Shown here: in pieces, positions 7,594 through 17,100 of the stretch
Position numbering within the stretch: the first letter of the stretch is position 1
How the letters are laid out: the number at the start of each line of letters is the position of its first letter
Source of the DNA: a virus
IMG/VR virus record: IMGVR_UViG_3300022074_000226
Location: 1-31,037 of that record
DNA: 31,037 nt
Reading direction: 5' to 3' (one strand)
Translations under genes and position numbers: made by a program
Notes under the pieces: generated by a model
What the model was told of the DNA's origin: nothing
The model's input: only the letters and a program-made list of their open reading frames with translations
The model's database searches: none

Positions 7594-10329
7594 ATGGCGC
7601 GGATTTCCAGCATTATAACTAATTTCCGCGCTGGAGCCTTGTCTCCGCGTTTGTTTGGACGCATAGATCTAGCTAAATACAATGAGGGTGCAGAAACCCT
7701 ATCTAATATGATGGTCTTTCCTCAAGGCGGTATTACTAGACGGCCTGGAGCGTACTATGCTGGTGCATCAAAAGATGGCGGCAAAGTAAGGTTAATGAAC
7801 TTTGAGTTTAGCGATGAGCAAGCTTACGTTCTTGAGTTCGGTGCTAATTATATCCGTATATTTAAAGATGGCGGTATAGTTACTGAAGCGGCTAAAACAA
7901 TAACAGCTATTACAAAAGCCAACCCAGCAGTCGTAACTGCAAACTCTCACGGTTATAGCAACGGTGACAGAGTTATGATTTCTGGCGTTGTAGGGATGAC
8001 ACAAGTAAACAATGTTGAGTTTACAGTGGCTGGCGTCACCACTAATACATTTCAGTTGTCTGGCGTAAATAGTTCAGCATACACCACGTATGGCAGTGGC
8101 GGCACATCTGGTAAGATTGTAGAAATAACCACAACTTATTCTGTTACAGAAATATTTGAGTTAAATCATGCACAGTCTGCGGATGTTTTATATCTAGCTC
8201 ATAAAAACCATGAACCAGCAAAGCTCACTAGAACAGTGGCTCACACTGGATGGACACTTGCCGATATAGAATTTTACAATGGCCCATATTTAGATGAGAA
8301 CATTACCACAACAACATTACACGTTTCAGCGGAATCAGGAAGCGTAACAGTTACCGCATCTGCTAGTACATTTGAGGCTGGTCATGTTGGTTCTGTATGG
8401 CGGTTGCGTGAGATTATTGAGGCAGCCCATCCAGAGTGGGAAACAAACACTACCTATGCTCAGAATGATGAAGTTCGTTTTGGTGGTAATGTGTATCGCA
8501 ATACAACTGCTGGTAATACAAACGGTGGCAAACTACCGCCTGTTCACACAGATGGTGATGAAACATACGGATCTATTACTTGGAAGTTCTTGCACAGTGG
8601 CACTGGTAGCATGGTAATAACTGCTGTAGCCAGTGCAACAAGCGCAACAGCAACAGTGCAAACTAAAAGCGGTTTCTTGCCTAAAGCCTTTGTCGGATCA
8701 AGCGGAGCATCTACTCGTTGGTCAGAAGGGGCGTTTAGCGGCGTTAGAGGCTTCCCCAGAGCCGTTGCGTTCTATGAGGAGCGTTTGTACTTTGCAGGGA
8801 CTACACACCAGCCACAGACCGTATTTGGGAGTGTTTCTGCTGACTTCGAGAATCATTCACCAGGGACGAATGATGACGATGCAGTAAGCTTTACTATTGC
8901 ATCAGATCAGGTAAACGTAATTAAGCACATGCTTCCTGCACGTTTCTTGCAAATACTGACTACAAGCTCAGAGTTTACGTTATCTGGTGGTTCTGGCACA
9001 CAGCCTGTTACACCTACAAACGTAAATGTATTGCGTGAAACTACCTTTGGCATATCAGATATTAGACCATTACGGGCTGGCAACAGTACAATTATGCTAC
9101 AAAAGGGTCAGGAAAAGGTTAAAGAGATTACCTTTGATTTAGACACTGACGGCTTGCTTGGCATCGATCTAAGTATTCTTGCAGACAATATACCGCGTGG
9201 TGGCCTGACTGACATGGTGTGGCAGCAAGAGCCTGAGTTATTGCTTTGGTTTGTACACACTGATGGCAGATTGATCGGTTTGACTTATGACCGTGCTAAT
9301 GGCGCAGTCGGATGGCATGAACACACTATAGGCGGTACAAGCGCACAAGTCACAATAACAGTAAGTGATTACGCAAACATAGCTGTCGGCACTACTTTGG
9401 TATTAACAAAAAGCGATGGCACACAAGTTACATTTACATCTGAAGCGGCTGGGGGAACATCACCAGCTTCATCGCTAGGGTTTAGACCAAACGAAAGCAA
9501 CGACACCACAGCAGACAACATTTTTACTGCTGTTAATGCACACGCAGATTTTGTTGTAGAAAACCCAGCAGCGGCAGTCGTTACTATAAAAGAGGTTGCG
9601 CCTACGGCTGGCGGTTTATTGTCAATCAAAAGTTCTGATACAACTAGATTAACCACGACAAACCAAGCAGCGGCTATTGTTGAAAGCATTACAGCTATAC
9701 CAAGCGGATCTGAAGATCAGGTTTATGTATCTATTAAAAGAGAAGTAAACGGTAGCACTGTTCGCCATATATGCTTTTTAAGCTCTATCTACTTTAACGA
9801 CACTATTACTGATGCCTTTTTTGTTGATAGCGGTTTAACATACGATAGCACTGCAACAACCACCATTAGCGGCCTTAACCACCTAGAAGGCGAGGTTGTA
9901 TCTATATTAGCTGATGGATCTACGCATCCTGATAAGACCGTAACTGACGGTACTGTTACTTTAGACAGAAGCGCAAGTAAGGTTCATATAGGTTATGGAT
10001 ACACATCTTTTGTAAAAACACTGCGCTTGGAAGGCGGTGCTGATGATGGTATTTCGCAAGGTAAAATCAAGCGTATTCATGGTGTTACCGCTAGATTCTT
10101 AAACACTGTTGGGGCAGAGATAGGCTCTAACCTCACTGGTTTGGACAGAATACCTTTCCGCGATAGCAGCATGGAAATGGATGAAGCTGTGCCAATGTTT
10201 ACAGGCGATAAAGAAATATCATTCCCATCTGGTTACGATACAGATGCACAGATTGTTATTAGGCAGAATCAACCTTTGCCAATGACAATACTTGCAATCA
10301 TGCGGAGGTCTAATACTTTCGATGCTTAA
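7594..10329 (+). CDS. Tail tubular protein B / tail nozzle protein
   Basis: The 911-residue protein begins like other podovirus nozzle proteins: NFRAGALSPRLFGRIDLAKYNEGAETLSNMMVFPQG-type text, then RRPGAYYAG and FEFSDEQAYVLEFG. Two inserted modules are visible. Residues about 105-173 (PAVVTANSHGYSNGDRV to YGSGGT) match the E1-FCCH-like beta-domain often found in phage tail proteins. Residues about 278-335 (WETNTTYAQNDEVRFGGNVY to ITWKFL) look like a carbohydrate-binding module with paired aromatic residues. Residues about 585-700 form a further Thr/Ala-rich insertion. T7 gp12 has 794 residues, so the extra length is accounted for by these modules. Its job is to form the distal tail tube; the insertions may bind surface sugars. 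Confidence 0.88.
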   Translation: MARISSIITNFRAGALSPRLFGRIDLAKYNEGAETLSNMMVFPQGGITRRPGAYYAGASKDGGKVRLMNFEFSDEQAYVLEFGANYIRIFKDGGIVTEAAKTITAITKANPAVVTANSHGYSNGDRVMISGVVGMTQVNNVEFTVAGVTTNTFQLSGVNSSAYTTYGSGGTSGKIVEITTTYSVTEIFELNHAQSADVLYLAHKNHEPAKLTRTVAHTGWTLADIEFYNGPYLDENITTTTLHVSAESGSVTVTASASTFEAGHVGSVWRLREIIEAAHPEWETNTTYAQNDEVRFGGNVYRNTTAGNTNGGKLPPVHTDGDETYGSITWKFLHSGTGSMVITAVASATSATATVQTKSGFLPKAFVGSSGASTRWSEGAFSGVRGFPRAVAFYEERLYFAGTTHQPQTVFGSVSADFENHSPGTNDDDAVSFTIASDQVNVIKHMLPARFLQILTTSSEFTLSGGSGTQPVTPTNVNVLRETTFGISDIRPLRAGNSTIMLQKGQEKVKEITFDLDTDGLLGIDLSILADNIPRGGLTDMVWQQEPELLLWFVHTDGRLIGLTYDRANGAVGWHEHTIGGTSAQVTITVSDYANIAVGTTLVLTKSDGTQVTFTSEAAGGTSPASSLGFRPNESNDTTADNIFTAVNAHADFVVENPAAAVVTIKEVAPTAGGLLSIKSSDTTRLTTTNQAAAIVESITAIPSGSEDQVYVSIKREVNGSTVRHICFLSSIYFNDTITDAFFVDSGLTYDSTATTTISGLNHLEGEVVSILADGSTHPDKTVTDGTVTLDRSASKVHIGYGYTSFVKTLRLEGGADDGISQGKIKRIHGVTARFLNTVGAEIGSNLTGLDRIPFRDSSMEMDEAVPMFTGDKEISFPSGYDTDAQIVIRQNQPLPMTILAIMRRSNTFDA

Positions 10330-10744
10330 CGTAATCCCTTTTAAGAAAGAGCATGTGCTAGATATAAAAACACGCTTTGCCTTTTCGCATGAAGGTAAGC
10401 TGTCGTTAGCACAGAATGAGGGATGCCCTGCTTACACTGTTATGGAAGATGATGAGGTCATTGCTATAGGCGGTGTGTCTTTAATGTGGCAAGGCGTTGG
10501 CGAAGCTTGGATGGTAGTCAGTGAAAAAGGTTATTCAAAGCCATTATCCATAGCTAAGTATTCATTGTATTTGTTTAACCACATTCAAGAATTTCACAAA
10601 TTTCACAGAATACAGGCAAGCGTTGCCGTAGTTGATGAAACTGCTAACAGATTTGTGAACTGGCTTGGATTTGAAATTGAGGGTATCATGCCTAAGTATG
10701 GGCTGGATAAGTCTGACTACTTTAGATATGCGAGGATAGCGTAA
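10322..10744 (+). CDS. gp13-like internal virion protein with acetyltransferase fold
   Basis: The chosen ATG at 10322 overlaps the nozzle gene stop codon; GGAGG sits 13 bases upstream. The 140-residue product has the GNAT-like pattern of T7 gp13-type proteins. It opens with a strand and helix (NVIPFKKEHVLDI), has a central hairpin (YTVMEDDEVIAIGGVSL, about residues 38-54), then a later helix and VNWLGFEIEGIMPKYG (about 114-129), typical of the last GNAT strands. T7 gp13 sits at the same position between the tail tube and gp14 and is needed for stable internal proteins. Whether this one acetylates anything cannot be told; a clear acetyl-CoA loop of the RGxGxG type is not seen. Confidence 0.75.
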   Translation: MLNVIPFKKEHVLDIKTRFAFSHEGKLSLAQNEGCPAYTVMEDDEVIAIGGVSLMWQGVGEAWMVVSEKGYSKPLSIAKYSLYLFNHIQEFHKFHRIQASVAVVDETANRFVNWLGFEIEGIMPKYGLDKSDYFRYARIA

Positions 10745-11199
10745 TGGATCCTATTACTATAGCAGCAGGGGCAACTGCCGTATCAGGAATGATGGGGTAC
10801 AAAGGCAATATGGCCTCTGCAAAAGCTGCCAGAGGAATAGGTGAATTTAACGCTACCTTGGCAGAGCAAGAGCGTGATTTGCTAGTACGGCAAAAAACCC
10901 AGCAAGAATCTAATATGCGTAAGAACTCAAACAGGCTTGCTGGCGCACAAAGAGTAGCAACAGCGGCGTCTGGCATACAGATGACAGGAAGCCCGTTAGA
11001 TGCGATTGCAGACACATTCTTTAATACAGAGTTAGACGCCCTAAACATTAGGTTTGCTAGAGATATAGATGAATTAAACAAAACATCTGAGGCCGCGTTA
11101 GCTCGTGCATCCGCGTCTGCAAGATCATCAGCGTTTAAAACACAGGCTTACAGCACACTATTGTCTGGCGGTTCTCGTTCTGCACAACTACTGGCTTGA
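10744..11199 (+). CDS. Internal virion protein B (gp14-like)
   Basis: The ATG overlaps the preceding stop codon (TAATG). The 151-residue protein has a hydrophobic N-terminus (ITIAAGATAVSGMMGY), then a long Ala/Arg/Gln-rich helix. RVATAASGIQMTGSPLDAI (about residues 75-93) and a second long helix follow. This layout is that of T7 gp14-type ejection proteins, which leave the capsid first and form the pore in the host outer membrane. T7 gp14 has 196 residues, so this is a shorter version. The following gene starts 12 bases downstream. Confidence 0.75.
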   Translation: MDPITIAAGATAVSGMMGYKGNMASAKAARGIGEFNATLAEQERDLLVRQKTQQESNMRKNSNRLAGAQRVATAASGIQMTGSPLDAIADTFFNTELDALNIRFARDIDELNKTSEAALARASASARSSAFKTQAYSTLLSGGSRSAQLLA

Positions 11200-11210
11200 T
11201 AGGATAAGAC

Positions 11211-14120
11211 ATGAAAATACCAATGTATAACAAGGGGATGGGTCAAGCGGTAGGTACGCCAGCAGGAAAAGTAAGCCCACGGGCTGACATTGGTACATTT
11301 GCAGCACCTGCACAAGCAGCGGCACAGTTTGCTAATCAAGTTGGTCAGGTTGCTTTTCAGTTTGGTATGGCTGAGAAGAAAAGGGAAACTGACAGAGTAT
11401 CTAACGAAGAAGCGGTGCGAATACAGTCTGAGGCAGACGATTTAATTCTTAATAATCAAGACACAGAAACCGCAGTTTTTTCTCGAAACTTTAAAAAGTT
11501 TGAAACAAAAAAGTTAGCAGAAATTGATCGTATTAAGAACCTTACAAACAGCCAGCGTGATGCGGTCAAAGCCCGTGTCTCTCGCATTATGTTATCTAAA
11601 GCTGCTGCTGGAAAACAAAACACATTTAACCGTGGGCAAGCGCAAAGTTCTTTAGCTGCTAACGAAGTTCTTGATGCAAACATCAACGAAATGGGAACTC
11701 TTAATCCTTCAGACCCAAGGTATAAAGAACTCTACAACACTAACGTAGACGAAATAAACAAAGGCGTGGCAAACGGGTTGAAGCTTAATTACACAGAGAC
11801 TTCCATGAATTTGGCTGTAAGTAGCAGAAACTATTACAATAATATACAATCTGCAAACTCTACTGCAAAACTTGATGCCATAACTGAAAATATTACAAAC
11901 GATAAAACTTTACCAGTAAAGACACTGCAAGCTTTGTTAGCTAATGCCTCTGCGCGTGAAACAGTTATAAACTCTGACAACTTAGAGTCAGCTAAAGGAA
12001 GTATTGCAGATATTGCTTCTAGAGCAACCCCAGATCTACTTACAGAAATAGCAAAAGCATACACAAGCAATGAACCCATTACATTTGAGTTGGGTGGGGA
12101 AAAAGAAGCAATAGACCCATCTAACCTAACCTCATCTGCAAGATTGCAAATGGCTGGCCTTGCTTTGCAGTTCCATAATCAAGGTGTAGCAGAAATAACT
12201 GACAACCTGATTGGAAGAATTGGTGCTGTTCAAGATAACACTACACAAGATCAGCTTAAGCAAGCGGCACAACAAGCAATGGATGGTAATAACTTTACCA
12301 TTACAGATGATAAAGGTGTAGTTGGTGAGTATGACATATCTCAGGTATCAAATGCTCAAAAAATAAAGATTGCAAGTGCGCTTAATGATGCGGCTCTTAA
12401 GCTAGACGATACCATTTCAACTGGCATGGTAGTTCAAATGAACGATGTCATTGGTAGTGGTGCAAGCCCCGATAGTGTAGTTGCCTCTGCAAAAAGCATG
12501 TATGATCCAGTTTCCATGTCTAGCAAAGGGCAAAAGGCATCAAACGTAGATGCTATAATCTATGACTCTGCTGACCAGACTGTTGATGGAATTACCAGAC
12601 AAATAACGGAAAACAAACTAGAAAACGTGCCAGAGATGTTAGCGCAGTTAAATGCAGCCGAAGCTTTGCTAATACAGGACTTTGATGGCAGAGGTGCGTT
12701 TTCTACAAGAATAGATTCATTAGGTAATAATACACAAACCACTTTAGACAAAATATCAACAGCTAGAAAAAACATATCTAAAGCGATAAACGCTCAATCT
12801 ATCGGGCAAGTAAGCGTTCAAGACTTTATGAATAAGCGACTTTCTTCTTTTGGTTTGAAAGAGTCAGAAAAGGATGCCGTTATAAACGCTGGGATGTCTA
12901 AAGCTGCACAACTTGCTGCTAAAAACAATAGTAATACAATGGACGTACAGTTTGATCTGCTTGAAGGTAACAACGTAGTCTACAAACCTTTCAAAGAGCG
13001 TTTGGGTCAAGCCTCATCGGTTGGTAGAAGCGGTGTATTAGAAGAAGGCACTCCTGAGTTTCAACAGGTGCGAGAAGCTTTAGTCACATATAATGCTATG
13101 GGGCGTTATCCTGCTGTACAAAACAATCACACTACGGAAGATGATAGAACATTCTTTGACGCTGTAAATCAAAGGTTGCCATACGAGACACTAGAGCAAG
13201 CAATGATAAACGTGTCTAAAGCAGCGCAAAAAGACATTGATGTTACAGTTCCACTAAAAGCTATTGAGCAAAGCGTTAGAAATATTACCTCTGAAACAGA
13301 GGGTAGTTTCTTTGTTTCTTTGTTTACTGACCAGCCAACAGAATTGCAGAACAAATCAGACGTACAGCAAAAGTTAAAGAACAGAGCATTAGATTATGTG
13401 CGGCTGGGCGTTGGTGAGAAAGAGGCAGTCGAGGCAGCAAAGGTAGATATGGTTAAAAGCCATGTGCTTGTGCGTGGCATACTGACACCCAAGACGGTTG
13501 GATTGCCAGATAATATTAATGAGATGGCAAACCGTGCTGTAGCGCAATCTATTCAGTTCCGTGATGAAAAGAAACTTGGTGTAGCAATTATAGCAGAGGA
13601 TGAGCTAGAGGCTTCTGAGTTATCTATTGTACAAGGCACGGCAGACCCGAATGTATGGGTTTTGGTGCGTGATGGCGGCATACCAGTACAAGGTGCAATC
13701 TATAGTGATGTGGCAGAAACGCCTACTGATGAGGCTGTAGCACCTGTTGACGTTAAGTTTGTTACATGGACTACTACTGAATTAAAACAACTCTTAAACG
13801 CTGACGCTGCGGCACTAGATCAGGCTAGAATTGATAAGTTTAACAATAGAGTTAGACAGACAGCAAAAGATATTGCAAACGGTTACAATATTGACCAAAG
13901 CCTATTAACAACAGGCGCACCAATGTACACAGGGTCTGAGTCAGAGGTTAAGGCATTTGAGGAAGAACAAGAAATTATAGATGCACAAGAGGGCTTTCTT
14001 AGTTCTGAGTTCGTGACAAGTACAAGAGATAGCCGCAGAAGAAGAAGTGCATCTAGCAGTACTCAAACTGGCTCTACTCAACAAGACAGTGGGTTCCAAG
14101 CGTTCCCATTTGTTTACTAA
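11211..14120 (+). CDS. Internal virion protein C (gp15-like ejection protein)
   Basis: The 969-residue protein is predominantly helical, Gln/Asn/Ala-rich, and lacks membrane segments. After a Gly/Pro-rich start (PMYNKGMGQAVGTPAGKVSP) there are long coiled stretches to about residue 850. A low-complexity Arg/Ser/Thr/Gln tail (RDSRRRRSASSSTQTGSTQQD) ends with FPFVY. Size and position between a gp14-like and a gp16-like gene identify it as the counterpart of T7 gp15 (747 residues), which forms the periplasmic tunnel during DNA entry. The assignment is by context and composition; I cannot point to a conserved catalytic motif. RBS is weak (GATAAGA). Confidence 0.75.
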   Translation: MKIPMYNKGMGQAVGTPAGKVSPRADIGTFAAPAQAAAQFANQVGQVAFQFGMAEKKRETDRVSNEEAVRIQSEADDLILNNQDTETAVFSRNFKKFETKKLAEIDRIKNLTNSQRDAVKARVSRIMLSKAAAGKQNTFNRGQAQSSLAANEVLDANINEMGTLNPSDPRYKELYNTNVDEINKGVANGLKLNYTETSMNLAVSSRNYYNNIQSANSTAKLDAITENITNDKTLPVKTLQALLANASARETVINSDNLESAKGSIADIASRATPDLLTEIAKAYTSNEPITFELGGEKEAIDPSNLTSSARLQMAGLALQFHNQGVAEITDNLIGRIGAVQDNTTQDQLKQAAQQAMDGNNFTITDDKGVVGEYDISQVSNAQKIKIASALNDAALKLDDTISTGMVVQMNDVIGSGASPDSVVASAKSMYDPVSMSSKGQKASNVDAIIYDSADQTVDGITRQITENKLENVPEMLAQLNAAEALLIQDFDGRGAFSTRIDSLGNNTQTTLDKISTARKNISKAINAQSIGQVSVQDFMNKRLSSFGLKESEKDAVINAGMSKAAQLAAKNNSNTMDVQFDLLEGNNVVYKPFKERLGQASSVGRSGVLEEGTPEFQQVREALVTYNAMGRYPAVQNNHTTEDDRTFFDAVNQRLPYETLEQAMINVSKAAQKDIDVTVPLKAIEQSVRNITSETEGSFFVSLFTDQPTELQNKSDVQQKLKNRALDYVRLGVGEKEAVEAAKVDMVKSHVLVRGILTPKTVGLPDNINEMANRAVAQSIQFRDEKKLGVAIIAEDELEASELSIVQGTADPNVWVLVRDGGIPVQGAIYSDVAETPTDEAVAPVDVKFVTWTTTELKQLLNADAAALDQARIDKFNNRVRQTAKDIANGYNIDQSLLTTGAPMYTGSESEVKAFEEEQEIIDAQEGFLSSEFVTSTRDSRRRRSASSSTQTGSTQQDSGFQAFPFVY

Positions 14121-14135
14121 ATAATAGGATTGCAA

Positions 14136-17100
14136 ATGGCGATTAGATATAACAATCCAGGCAATATTAGAGGTGGGCAGGATTATGCTGGTGAAACAGG
14201 TGAGTTTTACACAGCCTCTGATGGCAGTCAGTATGTAATATTTGACACCCCTGAGATGGGGTTAAGAGCATTGTTTGTTGATCTTAGGTCAAAGTTAAAT
14301 GAGTTTGACGGGGATATTGACCAAATAATAAACAAGTATGCCCCGCCATCAGACAACAATCCTACACAGAGATATGCAGAGTTTGTAAAGTCTAAGGTTG
14401 GCAAGGACAAGGCCACAGTAGAAGATCTGCCTAAGTTAGTATCTGCTGTTATAAACTTTGAAAACAAGCCAAATGTAGCAAAAACATATACTAAGCCTGA
14501 GTTGCTAAATACAGCATTTGAACTTTCATCAGTGTCTATGCCAAAGCAAACAAGACTTGCTGATGCAATGGAATTAATAAAGCCAACAGACAAGCAAGAT
14601 CTAAGTATATTAGAAACGCGCAAGCCTATTGTTGATGCGCCTGTGGCTGATGACACACCTATAATAGAAACACGGGAAGAACAGCCTGTTGCATTAGCGC
14701 AAGATGAAACTCCTATAATTCAAGACAGACAAGTTCAAGAGCCAGCAGCAGAAGAAAGCGTACAATTAGATTTATTAGAAGATAGGCAACCAGAAGAACG
14801 CGAACTTATTAGCTTTGAAGATGATGTTAATGTTCTTGAGCAACGGCAGAAGCCAGCAGCAACGCAAGGCATAGTGCGTGATGAGTCAGGTATTATACGC
14901 ACCAGAGTTGCCCCAGCCGAAACTTCTCTAAAGCTAGAAACTGACGTTATAAAGCCAGAAGATCTAACACCAGAAGGCATGGAAAAAATGCCTTTGAAAA
15001 GACAGCCGTTTGTTCCACAGCCAGTAAAGCAACAAGTCCTTTCAGAGTTATCCCAGAAAGACTTTGAGTCATCTGTTGATTTTGGGGATGCAGCAAAGGC
15101 TGCGTTTGCCGAAGAAAACATTATGTCTTGGATGTATAGAAACTCACCAGAGTTTGAGCCTGATCCTGATTTTATGTTAGATGAAAAAACATATAACGAA
15201 TTAGTTAAGGACATCCCAGAAGATTATCGTGATTTTGTGCTGGATTCTTCCAGCCTTGCACATGCAAAAGCTTTGCGAAACCAAGTTTTAATTTCTATGG
15301 AAAACGATAGAAAGCTTGCAGAGTACGGATGGTCAGGCGTTGGCTTGCGTGTAGCAGCAAGCATGTTAGATCCTGCCGCTGTTTTTGCGACTGTTGCAAC
15401 AGAGGGTGTAGCTGCCCCCGCTATATGGGGTAACAAGGCAACAAGGCTTGCTAGAGCGTTGCGAGGCTCTTTTGGCGGTGCGGTAAGCACAGCGGCTATT
15501 GAGTCTTACCTAGTGTCTCAGAACGCCACCAAAGACCCGTATGATATATTGTACGGCGTTGCTGGGGGTTTTGTACTTGGTGGTGCTATAGGTGCGGCTC
15601 TTGGCAAAAGCGACAAAGAGTTTGTTTCTGCTATGCAGTCAATGGACACCGCCTCAAGAAACGCGCAAATAGAAGATATTGGTAAGGTAATACAGCAAAA
15701 AGGGTTTATTACAGAAACAGCAATCCCTAAGTCTGCTTTACCGCAAGTGGCGTTGCCTAGTTCATTTGATCCCAGTGCTGGTGCTATGGCAAACCCTTGG
15801 TCAAAGCCTATCCAAATATCAGATCTAAGAACAGATACTAATGATTTCCTATTAGATATAGGTCAGCCAGCATTTAGTGATTTACCGTTAGCACCAAAGC
15901 TAAGTATGACAGGCCAGCTTAAAAAATCTGAAGTTTCTTCCGTTAGGTATGCTGGTAATATTCTTGGAGAGGATGCGGTTGGCTTTAATCAAGGCGGCGA
16001 GGTTATGGAGTCTACAGCAGACATCCTTAAAACAAACGCCACAAAAGCTGATTTTACTAAGTTTTATCAAGTATATCAAACTGCCTATACTGATTGGGCT
16101 AAAAGCCAAGGTATCGGATATTTGAAGCGTACATTTGGCGGCACACGGCAACAGTTTGGAGAATTAGTTGCAGACGCTATAGAAAGCCCACAACTTAATC
16201 ATCACCCAGATGTTGTTCGGGCGGCGGCAAGACAATCAGAAATATTTGCAGATGTATTAGGCAGGGCAAAAAAAGCGCAAGTAAAAGGCTTTGACTCAAT
16301 TCCAGAAGATTTAACGTATTTTACTCATTTGTGGAGTCCGTACAAATTTGCAGAGGCAAATAGAGCATATGATGAAAGAAATGTAATAGAACTCTTAAAA
16401 ACATCTATAATGCGTGGAACGCCAGAAATAGATGAAGAAATTGCTAAGAAAATGGCAGAACGCATGAACACAAAATTGCGTAAAGCAGATGCTGGTATGG
16501 ACAGCGGCCTTGCTAGAGTGTTCTCAACAGATCAGAAAGATGTATTGCGAGATATTCTTGTAGATGAGGATATTTTAGATCAGGCAGATGCAGATAGACT
16601 TATAGCTTTGTTTGATAAGCCAAGGCAAGGATTGCCATCTCGTGCAAAACAACGGTTAAAGCTAGACATTAACACAGAGTTAAACCTTGAGAATGGCAAT
16701 ATAATCCGTATCAAAGACCTTATGGATCGTGACGCAGAGCAAGTGTTTTCTGCTTACATAACTCAGATGGAAGGACGTATAGCTTTAGCGCAAAAAGGCA
16801 TTAGATCTGATGGTGACTATCAACGCCTTGTCCAAAGAATAGGAGATGATGCTGCTTCTGTTCATGGCGCAGGGTCTGTAGATAAGATAAAAGGAGATTT
16901 AGAAACTATAGACGTATTGTACAATATGATCTTAGGAAGAACCTCACCATTAATTAGCAACCCTACTGGCACATCTGCAAGGCTTGCAAGGCTTGCTCAA
17001 GACTATAACTTTATACGTTTGATGAACCAAGTTGGGTTTGCACAGGTAGCAGAATTAGGCAACGCATTGGCTATAGGTGGATTTCGGGGTTTGCTACAAG

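Noticed and set aside
8372-8887. Two rightward open frames inside the tail nozzle gene
   Set aside because: They are out of frame within a strongly supported 911-residue gene and show no domain or ribosome site.
14130-14135. TTG start for the gp16-like protein
   Set aside because: The ATG at 14136 has AGGA at the right distance and begins the conserved IRYNNPGN text.
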